Source: an uncultured Campylobacterales bacterium (GTDB taxonomy: Bacteria; Campylobacterota; Campylobacteria; Campylobacterales; Arcobacteraceae). From it: 64,000 nucleotides of DNA. The stretch lies in NCBI GenBank assembly GCA_947494995.1, contig CANLWY010000006.1:1-64000 (forward strand). Reading direction: 5' to 3'. A model generated the notes under the pieces. The model was not told the origin of the DNA. It was given only the letters and a program-made list of their open reading frames with translations, and made no database searches. The translations under genes and the position numbers were made by a program. The first letter of the stretch is position 1; every line of letters starts with the position of its first letter. Shown piece after piece: positions 17,974 through 26,954 of this stretch.

Positions 17974-18615
17974 ATGAAAATTATTGATGAAAAACCTTAT
18001 TACAAAATGAGTGAATTAGTTGAAAAAACTGGACTTTCAAATCATACTATCTCTTTTTATAGTAAAAAGGGCCTACTTCCTAATACTTTAAATACTTCAA
18101 AAAATATGAAATATTATCCAGAGATTACAATTACTGTTTTAAATATGATTAAATATTTTAAAGACAATCTTAGTTTTTCTATTGATTATATAAAAGAGCT
18201 TTTTGATTATTATAATATTGATTATAATGATAGAGCAGAATTAATTTTACAATCAATACAAATGATGTCAAGTCAGATTAAAAACCCAATTTCAAAAAAA
18301 GATTTAAATAAAGAGATTTTAAATGAAGCTATAAAACTTGATCTAGTTGACAATAAAGATATTTATTTTAAAACAGAAGTTGAAGTTTTAAAAGTGTATG
18401 AGGAGCTTAGGGGTTATGACATAGCAAATGAACTTATAAACGAGTATGTAAAAACAAGTAAGAAACTTGCACTTTTAGAAAGAGACTTAAGTACAAAGGT
18501 TTTACAAAAGAATGGTGAACTTCCAGAAGTGTTAGTTCTAGATATTTTAAATTCATTTAAACCATATGTTTTTAATCGTCATACAATTGAAGAGTTTAAA
18601 AAGGATGTAAAATGA
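17974..18615 (+). CDS. MerR-family transcriptional regulator
   Basis: A 213-residue regulator. The N-terminal winged helix-turn-helix reads 'YKMSELVEKTGLSNHTISFY' then 'SKKGLLPN', a MerR layout. The long C-terminal part (about residues 80-213) is helical and lacks the cysteine pattern of metal sensors. The TGA stop overlaps the ATG of the next gene (ATGA), so it is cotranslated with the acyltransferase-synthetase fusion and probably controls it. The ligand is unknown; a lipid or acyl signal would fit the partner. Confidence 0.8.
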   Translation: MKIIDEKPYYKMSELVEKTGLSNHTISFYSKKGLLPNTLNTSKNMKYYPEITITVLNMIKYFKDNLSFSIDYIKELFDYYNIDYNDRAELILQSIQMMSSQIKNPISKKDLNKEILNEAIKLDLVDNKDIYFKTEVEVLKVYEELRGYDIANELINEYVKTSKKLALLERDLSTKVLQKNGELPEVLVLDILNSFKPYVFNRHTIEEFKKDVK

Positions 18616-21600
18616 AAAATTTAACAACAAATCTTTTAATAATTAAACTATCGTTTCTTTTTGTTGTATTTTGTAATGCAGTAGTTGATGTGGCACATAA
18701 AGTATTACTTCAAAATATTGCTTTTAAGATATTTGATAGTAGTGAACAAGTTGTTTGGATATCCATTATAAATGCTATGATAATTATCCCATTTTTACTT
18801 TTATTTACTGTAAGTGGATATTTATCTGATAAGTACAATAAAAAAGATATTTTGATTTATGGTGCGGTGTCATCTTTTACACTTTCAGTACTTATGATAT
18901 TTTCATATCTTAGTGGAAACTTTTATTTAGCAATGTTTAACCTTGTACTTCTTGCTGTCCAAAGTGCTATTTATTCTCCTGCAAAGTTTGGAATCATATT
19001 AAGTATTTGGGGTAAGAAGAATCTTGCACGTGGAAATTCTGCTTTACAGTCTGTTTCTATTGTAGCAATTTTATTTGCAATTGCAAGTGGTTCTTTTATT
19101 TTTGAGTCTTACTATAATGCAAACAATTTAGCAATTTTAACAAGTAAAGAAGCACTTCTTGATGCAATTTTACCTTTGACTTTATATATCGCTCCAGTTG
19201 GATTTTTGGAGATGATTGTTTCAATATTTATTTTAAGGAAATTAAAAACTGCATATGTAAAAAATGATTCTCTTGAACTTGATAAAAAGGCACTTTTTCA
19301 AGGAAAGCTTTTAAAGAAAAATATTAAGACTATTTTTTCTAATAATATTATTTTCTTATCTGTTATTGGACTTTCAGTTTTTTGGGGAGTTTCACAAGGT
19401 CTTATGGCGGTATTCCCTTCTTTTGCAAAACAATATTTAGGTGTTACTGATGTATTTGTAATAAATGGTGTTATTGCAGCTTCAGGTGTTGGTATTGCTA
19501 TTGGTTCATTTATTTATTCGAGACTATCAAAACACTATATAGAAGTTGGAACTATTCCTTTAGCAGCTATTGGTATGGCTTTTATGATGTATTTGTCTAC
19601 TCAAGTTACAAGTGCATTATTTTTAGGATTATCATTTTTGGCATTTGGTATTTTTGGAGGGCTTTTTGTTGTTCCATTAAATGCTTTAATACAATTCAAT
19701 GCAAAAAAGAGAAACTTAGGGACAATTCTAGCTGGAAATAATTGGTTTCATTCCTTAGCAATGTTTATGATGCTTAGTATGACTACTTTTGTTTCATTAA
19801 ATAATTTAGATCCTTTAAACACTATATATTTAATTTTATTAATAACAATTGTTGGAATGATTTATACAATTTATAAACTACCACAATCTTTGATTCTTCT
19901 TTTTATGAAGTTTGTAGTTGGTATGAAATATAAATTAGAAGTTCAAGGAATAAAAAATATTCCTTCAAGTGGAGGAGCCTTACTTTTAGGAAATCATATA
20001 TCTTGGATAGATTGGGCAGTTATTTTGATGAGTAGTCCAAGAGAAATAAAATTTGTAATGCATAAACCTATTTATGAAAAGTGGTATTTAAATTGGCTTT
20101 TTAAAGCAGTAAAAGCAATACCAATTTCAAATGCTTCAAGTAAAGAGACTATTAAAACAGTGGCACGTCAGTTAGATGAAGGAAATGTTGTAGTTCTTTT
20201 CCCTGAAGGAGGTATTACTAGAAATGGTCACTTGGGTGAATTTAAAAGAGGGTTTGAATTAATTTTAAGACATACAAAAAATGAGGTTCCTGTTATTCCT
20301 TTTTATATTAGAGGTTTATGGGAGTCTATGTTTTCAAGAGCTAATAAAAAGTATAAAAAGAGTAAAAGAGTTAATAGTGTAACGGTTTCATATGCAAGAG
20401 CTATTAAGAAAAATAAGGCAAATGTAGTAAGTGTTAAAAAAGCAGTAAAAACTTTGTCAATGTCTTCTTGGAATGAGCATACTGAAAATCTTGATACTAT
20501 TCCTGAACTTGTATTTGATAAATTAAAACAGATAAAAGGGGATATGATTTTTGCTGATTCAACAGGTGTTGAACTTTCAGGATATAAGTTTTTAACTGCT
20601 TCAATTTTATTTAAAAATATTATAAAAAGAAAAGTCAAAGGGCAAAATGTAGGTTTACTTCTTCCTTCAAGTGCAGGGGGAGCATTTTTAAATACTTCTG
20701 TACTGATGCTTGGAAAGACAGCTGTAAATCTAAACTTTACAGCTTCTATTGAAGCTTTAGTTGGAAGTGTAAAAAAAGCAGAGGTTCAAACAATTGTTAC
20801 TTCAAAAAAGTTTGTATCAAAACTAAAAGAGAGAGGAGTTGCAATTGATGAGGTATTAGAACTTTGTGATATTTTATATGTAGAGGATATGAAAAAACAG
20901 ATTTCTAAACCAAAAGGATTGATAACTTTACTAAGTGTAATTTTGTTCCCAAGTTTTTTATTGAAAGATTTACATATTAAAGTAAGAGATAGAAATGATA
21001 CAGCACTTATTATGTTTTCAAGTGGAAGTGAAGGTATACCAAAAGGAATAGAGCTTACGCATAAAAATATTGTTGGTAACTCTCAACAAATTGCTGCAAT
21101 ACTAAATGTAAGTGATGATGATGTTATTGTTGGTTCCTTACCATTTTTTCATGCATTTGGAACAGTTGTAACATTGTTTTTACCTTTAATTGAAGGTATT
21201 AGATGTGTCGCTCATCCAGATCCAACAGATGGTTTTGCTATTGGTAATTTAGTTAGAAAATATAAAGCAACTATCATGTTAGGAACGTCTACTTTTTTTA
21301 GACTATATAGTAAAAATGCCAAGGTTAAAAAAGAGATGTTTGAAAGCTTAAGGTTAATAGTTGCAGGGGCTGAGAAGTTATCTCAAAAAGTTAGAGAAGA
21401 TTTTAAAAATAAGTTTGATAAAGAGATTTTAGAAGGTTATGGAGTAACAGAAACAACGCCAGTGGCTTCTTGTAATCTTCCTTTAGTAGTAGCTTCTGAT
21501 GGAGATAAACAAATTGGCGGAAAAGTTGGAACTGTAGGTATGCCAATTCCTGGAACTACATTTAAAATAGTAGATCCAGATACATATAAAGAGCTTGAAG

Positions 21601-22088
21601 TTGGAGTTGAGGGAATGATTTTAATTTCTGGTGTTCAAGTTATGAAAGGATATTTAAAAGATGAAGCTAAAACAAAAGAGGTTTTAGTAAAACTTGATGG
21701 TAAGATATATTATATAACAGGTGATAAAGGTAGAGTTGATGAGGATGGTTTTTTAACTATTGTGGATAGATATTCTAGATTTGCAAAACTTGGTGGAGAG
21801 ATGGTAAGTCTTGGAGCAGTTGAGGAAAATATTAGAAAAGTTTTACCAAATGATGAAGTTGATATTGTAGTAAGTTCAATCAAAGATGAAAAAAAAGGTG
21901 AAAAAATAGTAGCTTTAATTTCCAATATAAATAAAGAAGAACTAAGTGAATTAAAAAGAGTTATAAAAGATAGTTTTGATAACAATCTTATGATACCAAG
22001 TGTTTATAAAATAGTTGAAAATGTTCCAAAGTTAGGAAGTGGAAAAACTGATTTTAAATTAGCACAGAAAATGGCTAAGGAAGGTTAG
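18612..22088 (+). CDS. aas: Transporter-acyltransferase-acyl-ACP synthetase fusion (LplT-Aas type)
   Basis: A 1158-residue, three-module protein for lysophospholipid uptake and re-acylation. Residues 1-415 form a 12-helix major-facilitator (LplT-like) flippase. Residues ~435-620 are a PlsC acyltransferase with the HX4D motif at His462-Asp467 and 'FPEGG' at 530-534. Residues ~640-1158 are an AMP-binding acyl-ACP synthetase with 'FSSGSEGIPKG' starting at 802 and 'EGYGVTETTP' further on. In E. coli, LplT and Aas are separate proteins for lysophosphatidylethanolamine repair. The fused form occurs in several Proteobacteria. It follows its MerR regulator with a 4-base overlap. Confidence 0.92.
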   Translation: MKNLTTNLLIIKLSFLFVVFCNAVVDVAHKVLLQNIAFKIFDSSEQVVWISIINAMIIIPFLLLFTVSGYLSDKYNKKDILIYGAVSSFTLSVLMIFSYLSGNFYLAMFNLVLLAVQSAIYSPAKFGIILSIWGKKNLARGNSALQSVSIVAILFAIASGSFIFESYYNANNLAILTSKEALLDAILPLTLYIAPVGFLEMIVSIFILRKLKTAYVKNDSLELDKKALFQGKLLKKNIKTIFSNNIIFLSVIGLSVFWGVSQGLMAVFPSFAKQYLGVTDVFVINGVIAASGVGIAIGSFIYSRLSKHYIEVGTIPLAAIGMAFMMYLSTQVTSALFLGLSFLAFGIFGGLFVVPLNALIQFNAKKRNLGTILAGNNWFHSLAMFMMLSMTTFVSLNNLDPLNTIYLILLITIVGMIYTIYKLPQSLILLFMKFVVGMKYKLEVQGIKNIPSSGGALLLGNHISWIDWAVILMSSPREIKFVMHKPIYEKWYLNWLFKAVKAIPISNASSKETIKTVARQLDEGNVVVLFPEGGITRNGHLGEFKRGFELILRHTKNEVPVIPFYIRGLWESMFSRANKKYKKSKRVNSVTVSYARAIKKNKANVVSVKKAVKTLSMSSWNEHTENLDTIPELVFDKLKQIKGDMIFADSTGVELSGYKFLTASILFKNIIKRKVKGQNVGLLLPSSAGGAFLNTSVLMLGKTAVNLNFTASIEALVGSVKKAEVQTIVTSKKFVSKLKERGVAIDEVLELCDILYVEDMKKQISKPKGLITLLSVILFPSFLLKDLHIKVRDRNDTALIMFSSGSEGIPKGIELTHKNIVGNSQQIAAILNVSDDDVIVGSLPFFHAFGTVVTLFLPLIEGIRCVAHPDPTDGFAIGNLVRKYKATIMLGTSTFFRLYSKNAKVKKEMFESLRLIVAGAEKLSQKVREDFKNKFDKEILEGYGVTETTPVASCNLPLVVASDGDKQIGGKVGTVGMPIPGTTFKIVDPDTYKELEVGVEGMILISGVQVMKGYLKDEAKTKEVLVKLDGKIYYITGDKGRVDEDGFLTIVDRYSRFAKLGGEMVSLGAVEENIRKVLPNDEVDIVVSSIKDEKKGEKIVALISNINKEELSELKRVIKDSFDNNLMIPSVYKIVENVPKLGSGKTDFKLAQKMAKEG

Positions 22089-22096
22089 GAAAGAAT

Positions 22097-22279
22097 ATGA
22101 TTTTTACTTCAGTTATAGGAATTATATTAACATTAGATATGATATTTTCTATATTAGATAATAACTTAAGTAGGGCAATTACAGATTTTAGTTTACTTAT
22201 TATTGTTTTTTTAACTTTTTTAGTTTTTAAAAAGTTAGGTAAGATAGATGAAAACAGTTTTTTTGATAATAAAAAATAA
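22097..22279 (+). CDS. Small two-helix membrane protein
   Basis: A 60-residue product with hydrophobic segments at about 2-20 and 29-46 and a charged tail ending 'FFDNKK'. It starts eight bases after the aas fusion stop, with AGGAAAG before the ATG, which suggests it is the last gene of that operon. No family is recognised. It may be a real small membrane protein; length and composition alone cannot exclude chance. Confidence 0.5.
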   Translation: MIFTSVIGIILTLDMIFSILDNNLSRAITDFSLLIIVFLTFLVFKKLGKIDENSFFDNKK

Positions 22280-22304
22280 GACTTAATTCACTTTTATTTT
22301 AAAG

Positions 22305-22310
22305 TTTAAT
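22305..22310 (+). promoter_or_regulatory. -10 box for the intergenic RNA
   Basis: TTTAAT lies six bases before the G-rich start GGGAGT at 22316, in a T/A-periodic context typical of sigma-70 promoters in this group. Its position fits a transcript whose 5' end is the first strand of the long stem described for the RNA. Confidence 0.5.
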
Positions 22311-22315
22311 AAACA

Positions 22316-22472
22316 GGGAGTGGTACAATTTGATTTTTCCGGAAAAAGAGGGAAGTTGTATTGTAGCGTAAAGAAAATATGACTGTTTGAGGAAGGTACG
22401 ACCGAGTTTCATATTTTTAGCGGAGATATAACTTAACTCCCGAAAAATATCAACTCTTGTACCGATTTTTTT
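22316..22472 (+). ncRNA. Candidate structured small RNA (6S-like architecture)
   Basis: The 233-base gap between convergent genes holds a long, interrupted rod. 22322-22328 pairs with 22457-22463 (GGTACAA/TTGTACC) and 22330-22334 with 22449-22453. 22353-22360 pairs with 22427-22434, and 22374-22382 with 22409-22417 (AAAATATGA/TCATATTTT). Between the last two stems is a large internal loop with TAGCG on both strands (22364-22368 and 22418-22422). A run of seven T's follows the closing stem at 22466-22472, and a -10 box precedes it. This open-bubble rod of about 157 nt resembles 6S RNA, but no conserved 6S sequence is recognised. SRP, tmRNA and RNase P signatures are absent. Confidence 0.5.
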
Positions 22473-22512
22473 GTTTCGTTTTTTTCTAAAAAAAATGAAA
22501 AAGAAGAAAGGT

Positions 22513-25056
22513 TTATTTCTCTTCTTTTTCAGTACAAAGCTCTTCTAAAATTTTATCTTGCTTTGAGCAGAAGTTTCCATTTTTTTCTATTAGGAATAAG
22601 TCTTTAGCCGTTCCTTTTATAGAAGATAGTTTTGCACTTTCAACTTCTATTCCAAAGTCATCAAATATTTTTGCAATATAAGCAAGTAAACCTCTTTGAT
22701 CACGTGCGGTAACTTGCATTGAAGCTAAATATGCAGAGTGATTACAATCAATAGTGATATTTTCTTTTTTTATATCAGGGATTATAAGTTTTGTTTTTTT
22801 ATTCATATCAAAAGATTGTTCGATTATATTTTTCACGTAATCTATGTCATCTTCATCTACACCTTCTTTGAATCGAATTTCAAAATATTTTTTATTATCA
22901 TATAGTTTAAAAATATTCATAGTAGAGATATCTAAAAACTCTAGTTTCCCTAACATATAACCTAAGTTAATAGGTACAGATCTAATAATCTTAATTCTTA
23001 GATTTGTTTCATTTATTACTTCATATTTAAACTTTTTCACATCATATGCTTCAAGGGCAATATTGATGATTTCCGTAGATCTTAATTGTAAGAACATTTG
23101 GTTTGATGCAATATACATAATCTTTTTCTTTTTAAGAGAAGGTAATTCTTTGAAAATAGTAGATTTTTTGATTGATTCTTCTCTTTTATTTCTTCTGGCA
23201 CTCTCTTTTAGAAGCTCTTTATTTTCAAAAGCAGGTAATGCTTGTAAATAAAGCTGTCTTAAAAGTGATGAAGTTGAACTTTTATATACAGTTTCTCCTA
23301 CAGCTGAAATATCGGCATATGTTACTACATAGAGCATTTTTAGGGTTAATTGGGTTTTTAGTAAAGCTGTAAATGCTAGAATAACTTTTTCTGAATAGAT
23401 ATCTTCATTTGACGCAACTTTGCTCATCATATTATGAAGTCTAACTAATCTTGCCCCTATATTGATATGTTCAGGTTCAAATTCAAGAGCTGTAGTCATG
23501 TTTTTAAATAGTTTTTCTCCTGCAACATGATGGTCTATTACTCTACCTTTCCCTACATCATGGAGTAAAGCAACTAACCTTACCAACGCTCTTTCTTTTT
23601 CTTCAAGATTATTGTAAATTTCTTTTACATACGGATCTTTAATATTTTCTAGTTTTTTTAACGTTTTTATTGAGTGGATATCAACTGGATGTTGATGATA
23701 GCCATCAAATTGAGGTTGGTTTATTATTTTTTTTGTAATTGGAAGAACAGATTGGAATAAATTTGCATTATATAATAGTTTTATAATAGGGTGTAAGTTT
23801 GGTTTATAAAGAAGAGTTTTTATTGTTTTTTTCAACTCTTTTGATTGTGTGTTTGGAAGTTTTGCTTTACTTGCATAATAGATATAAGATCTGTCAAAAT
23901 GTGTAACACTATTTGGTATTTCAGCTAATTCTTTTAATAAGCCATTTAATGTTTTTGTTTTTATATTAAATGAGGAAAAAAGTCGATTATTTATAATATA
24001 TAGATTTTTCTTAAATCTATTTTCCTTTAGTTTTGAAATATTCTGTTTTTCAAAGACTATTTGTCTTGTAAACTTTTTAATCATATTAGAGCAAAAGAAG
24101 TGAACTCTATGTAAAGACTCTAGTAGTTTAGCCATACATTGTCTCTCTTTTGTCATTCTTGGAGTATGTTTAAACCCAAGTTTTGAACTAAGTTCTGGAA
24201 GGACATCAAAATTTACAACATCAAGTTTTTTATTTGCAATATTATGTAATGCATTCCTAACTTGAAAAATATACTCTAAGGCAGATCTATATTTTTTATG
24301 TTCAGCTTCAGTAAACTCTTTTCCAATTAAGTATTTTATATCACTCACTCCAAAAATAACTGTAGCCATCCAAGAGATCATATTTGATTCTCTCATTCCA
24401 CCATAACCATCTTTTATATTAGGTTCCATTTTTAAAGGATATTTTAAAAGTCTTTTTTTATGTTCATCAAGTTTTTCAATTACAAACTCTTTTTGTTCTG
24501 TTTGTCTAATTTGTCTTAATATATTCTCATATCCAAACCAAAGATGTTTTGACCCATAAATCATTCTTGATTCTAGGATAGATGTTTTAATAGTAATATC
24601 TTCTTTAACTTCATTTGATATTTCTTTAAGTTCATGTACTCTTGAGCCAAGCTTTAAACCACAATCCCAAGCAAGGGTAATAAACTCTTCCATTAAAGGT
24701 TTAAGGTTATATCCTTGAATATCTTCATATAAGATCATTAAATCTACATCTGAATAAATACATAATTGCTCACGTCCATAAGAACCCAAAGCAATAAGGG
24801 TAATAGGAATAGAACTTCCCATAGGAAGGTAATTTCCAAAATGTTTTCTTAGTATATATTTATATAAAGATATTAAAAATTTATCTGTATGTTTTGTATG
24901 TTTTACGAAAAAATCTTTTCCAATAGTTGTTTCAAATGTTGTATCAATAGAGTTTACATACTTTTTAAAGTAGTTTCTAAAAACTTTTGATATTTCAAAC
25001 TCTTTTGCATCTTGAGAAATTAGCTCTTCAATTTGAATATTTAATTCACTAATCAT
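22513..25056 (-). CDS. glnD: PII uridylyltransferase / uridylyl-removing enzyme GlnD
   Basis: An 847-residue bifunctional nitrogen sensor that uridylylates PII at Tyr51 when glutamine is low and reverses it when high. The nucleotidyltransferase motif 'GSYGREQLCIYSDVDL' lies near residue 90. The HD phosphohydrolase motif 'LLHDVGKG' lies near 495, with ACT domains at the C-terminus ('VTARDQRGLLAYIAKIF' near 790). The length matches GlnD (about 850-890). The start overlaps the preceding gene by eight bases. The substrates, two GlnK proteins, are encoded at 28188 and 29922. The region to 22472 downstream is AT-only and may terminate both strands. Confidence 0.95.
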   Translation of the reverse strand: MISELNIQIEELISQDAKEFEISKVFRNYFKKYVNSIDTTFETTIGKDFFVKHTKHTDKFLISLYKYILRKHFGNYLPMGSSIPITLIALGSYGREQLCIYSDVDLMILYEDIQGYNLKPLMEEFITLAWDCGLKLGSRVHELKEISNEVKEDITIKTSILESRMIYGSKHLWFGYENILRQIRQTEQKEFVIEKLDEHKKRLLKYPLKMEPNIKDGYGGMRESNMISWMATVIFGVSDIKYLIGKEFTEAEHKKYRSALEYIFQVRNALHNIANKKLDVVNFDVLPELSSKLGFKHTPRMTKERQCMAKLLESLHRVHFFCSNMIKKFTRQIVFEKQNISKLKENRFKKNLYIINNRLFSSFNIKTKTLNGLLKELAEIPNSVTHFDRSYIYYASKAKLPNTQSKELKKTIKTLLYKPNLHPIIKLLYNANLFQSVLPITKKIINQPQFDGYHQHPVDIHSIKTLKKLENIKDPYVKEIYNNLEEKERALVRLVALLHDVGKGRVIDHHVAGEKLFKNMTTALEFEPEHINIGARLVRLHNMMSKVASNEDIYSEKVILAFTALLKTQLTLKMLYVVTYADISAVGETVYKSSTSSLLRQLYLQALPAFENKELLKESARRNKREESIKKSTIFKELPSLKKKKIMYIASNQMFLQLRSTEIINIALEAYDVKKFKYEVINETNLRIKIIRSVPINLGYMLGKLEFLDISTMNIFKLYDNKKYFEIRFKEGVDEDDIDYVKNIIEQSFDMNKKTKLIIPDIKKENITIDCNHSAYLASMQVTARDQRGLLAYIAKIFDDFGIEVESAKLSSIKGTAKDLFLIEKNGNFCSKQDKILEELCTEKEEK

Positions 25057-25807
25057 TTAAATACTCCTTATGAATCTCTAGTTTTTTTCTAAGAGTAATT
25101 CTATTTAGTCCTAGATGTTTTGCCATTTGAACTTGGGATTTATATTTTTTTGTTGCAGCTTTTAATAAAGGAACTTCAAGTAGATATAAAAAGTCTTTAT
25201 ATGAGTTTTCTCCTTGCATATTTGAATAGGTATAGTTTTCCATAAACATAAGAATTTCATCCTCTCCAATTGTTTCAAAAAGATATGAAAAATAGATAGA
25301 TTTTCTTAAACTATGTGCATTGTTTGAAATATTTACCATAAGTTTTGAAGGTGAAATTTGTTCCAAGTCCAAGGTTAAACTAGCTTCTTTAGAGAATTTG
25401 GAAGTTAATGCTTTTACATCTTCTTCTCTTTGTTTTAAAGAAGGAAGCTCAATTGTAATAGAAAAAAGTTCTGTAAGTTTACTATTTAGTTCTTCTTTTA
25501 AGGTAGTTGCAATAACTCTAATTCTATTATCATTTATCCAGTTTATTAATAAATCTATATTTGTTATATATTCAATTTTATCAATTATAATTGAGCAGTC
25601 TTGTAAATTAATGATATTATCAATAATATCTTGTTGTAAAGTTTTTGCTTTAAAAATAGGAGCTTTAGGCTCAATATATTTTGCAAGTGACTTTTTACCA
25701 ACCCCTGTTTCTCCTGAGATAAGTGCATTAATTTGAACACTTTGAAGAAGATTAGCAGAGTTTAGTATCTCTTTAGAGTTTTTAGAAATTGCTATATAAT
25801 CTTCCAT
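25049..25807 (-). CDS. Degenerate AAA/Fis-type regulator without the sigma-54 loop
   Basis: A 252-residue protein with the layout of a sigma-54 activator but reduced. Walker A is clear ('GETGVGKK', residues 32-39). Walker B is degenerate ('CSIIIDKIEYI') and the GAFTGA loop needed to contact sigma-54 is missing. The C-terminus has a Fis-type helix-turn-helix ('QVQMAKHLGLNRITLRKKL', near 228). It therefore probably binds DNA without activating sigma-54. It is sandwiched between a membrane sensor-like gene (10-base gap) and glnD (8-base overlap), pointing to nitrogen control. Targets are unknown. Confidence 0.75.
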   Translation of the reverse strand: MEDYIAISKNSKEILNSANLLQSVQINALISGETGVGKKSLAKYIEPKAPIFKAKTLQQDIIDNIINLQDCSIIIDKIEYITNIDLLINWINDNRIRVIATTLKEELNSKLTELFSITIELPSLKQREEDVKALTSKFSKEASLTLDLEQISPSKLMVNISNNAHSLRKSIYFSYLFETIGEDEILMFMENYTYSNMQGENSYKDFLYLLEVPLLKAATKKYKSQVQMAKHLGLNRITLRKKLEIHKEYLND

Positions 25808-25816
25808 AATCTATCC

Positions 25817-26674
25817 TTACTTTTTTCTTGTTAAATAAATAAATATTGATAAAGCTATTAAAATAAGAGAAATACCTGAGATTAAATACAAGGCATTTAT
25901 CATCTTATCATAATCGTTTATGGCTATTTTAAATACAACAATTAAGGCTTCAATTGATAAAGCAATAATAATTGTAATTAAAAACTTTGTAATCATTTTT
26001 GTCTCAACTCTTGAGTTTTTAGAGTAGGATTTGAAAAATACCTCTTGTTCAAGAATTGTTTTTGCTAAATCAAAGATTGCAATCCCTAAAGTTAATGCAA
26101 TAATTGGTTTAAACACTGTTTCTAGCTCTATTTCATTTTTTAGCAAGGCAAACATTATAAAATCATATAGTGAATATAAAATTATAAATGTTGACAAGGC
26201 AATCATTGAAAAGCCTGCTAAGATATAAAATAGTTTAGTTGCTTTATGAAAAGGTTTATGCAACTCTATTAAGTTTAGTCTTTCAAGTAAAACATCTATT
26301 TGGAAATCTAAGAAGATAATTTTATTATCTTCTTTAATAGTAACTGTAATACAGTTACTTCTTGTAGCACTACTTATATATGGTCTTGAAAAAGCAATGT
26401 TGTTTTCTTTAAACTCTAACCTTGAAATAAGGTAGCTTCTATCTTTATCTTTTGCTTTATTATCTACTTTGTTTTTGTAGTAGTTTGCAGAAGATTGAAC
26501 CTTGCTTTTTTTATCTACTATATATACAAGCTCTAAAGATGGAAAGATATTAAAAATCTCAGAAAAGCTATTTCTTTCATAGATATTAAGAAGACCAATA
26601 TTTTTGATACTCTCTTGGATAAAAAATTCAATTTTATCTCTATTTGTTTCGTAAACTTCAATGAATTCTTTCAT
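25817..26674 (-). CDS. Membrane protein with N-terminal sensor-like domain
   Basis: A 285-residue protein. Residues 1-145 are soluble, with 'RSYLISRLEFKENNIAFSRPYISSATR' (given here in part) resembling the PDC/Cache strand order 'S.PYIS..T..'. Four hydrophobic segments follow at about 147-170, 187-207, 228-247 and 258-280. There is no obvious signal-output domain. It is the first gene of the minus-strand unit with the AAA/Fis-type gene and glnD. No named family is recognised. A role in sensing for that unit is inference. The start ATG has AAGGG upstream. Confidence 0.6.
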   Translation of the reverse strand: MKEFIEVYETNRDKIEFFIQESIKNIGLLNIYERNSFSEIFNIFPSLELVYIVDKKSKVQSSANYYKNKVDNKAKDKDRSYLISRLEFKENNIAFSRPYISSATRSNCITVTIKEDNKIIFLDFQIDVLLERLNLIELHKPFHKATKLFYILAGFSMIALSTFIILYSLYDFIMFALLKNEIELETVFKPIIALTLGIAIFDLAKTILEQEVFFKSYSKNSRVETKMITKFLITIIIALSIEALIVVFKIAINDYDKMINALYLISGISLILIALSIFIYLTRKK

Positions 26675-26772
26675 TATAAACCCTTCTAAATATCATTATA
26701 TCATACTATAGGAGTATGTAATGTTTAAAAAATATACAATTATTTAAAAAATGACAAGGAAAAAAATTAATG

Positions 26773-26914
26773 AAAAAAAGTGATAATTTTAGGTACATTG
26801 TCTAATTTATTTCAAAGTACCATAAAATCAATTTTAGGCGTATGTTTGCTGAATAAGTTTACATCTTATCTGTATATATAATAGACAATAAAAATCAAAT
26901 TATCACTTTTTTCT
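26773..26914. promoter_or_regulatory. Long-range inverted repeat before amtB
   Basis: The 280-base gap between divergent operons contains an almost perfect 17-base inverted repeat, GAAAAAAAGTGATAATTT at 26773-26790 (one extra A) and AAATTATCACTTTTTTC at 26898-26914. They are separated by 107 bases and bracket the amtB promoter. They could be paired regulator sites with DNA looping. The 3' copy would lie in the transcribed leader. No match to a known operator is recognised. Confidence 0.5.
26877..26882 (+). promoter_or_regulatory. -10 box for the first amtB
   Basis: TATAAT within TGTATATATAATAG, 72 bases before the amtB ATG, predicts a start near 26888. Twenty-five bases upstream is a GG-N9-GC element that misses sigma-54 spacing by one base. 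Confidence 0.55.
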
Positions 26915-26954
26915 CTGATAGAATTTCAACATATCATTTCAAAAAAGGATAAAC

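Noticed and set aside
22334-22347. 14-base palindrome TTTTTCCGGAAAAA as an operator
   Set aside because: It lies inside the predicted RNA, where its bases also take part in the longer rod; no second copy or adjacent regulator supports a binding site.
22316-22472. SRP RNA, tmRNA or RNase P RNA
   Set aside because: GGAAGG and GAGGAA-like stretches occur, but the SRP loop motif, tmRNA ends and the RNase P conserved regions are absent and the size does not fit RNase P or tmRNA.
26771-26806. Short leader peptide before amtB (ATG with AAGGAAA upstream, 11 codons)
   Set aside because: It lies upstream of the predicted transcription start, has no run of regulatory codons and is too short to support.
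26836-26855. Possible sigma-54 promoter (GG...GC) upstream of the first amtB
   Set aside because: GG and GC are separated by nine bases, not the required ten, and a good TATAAT box lies 25 bases downstream.
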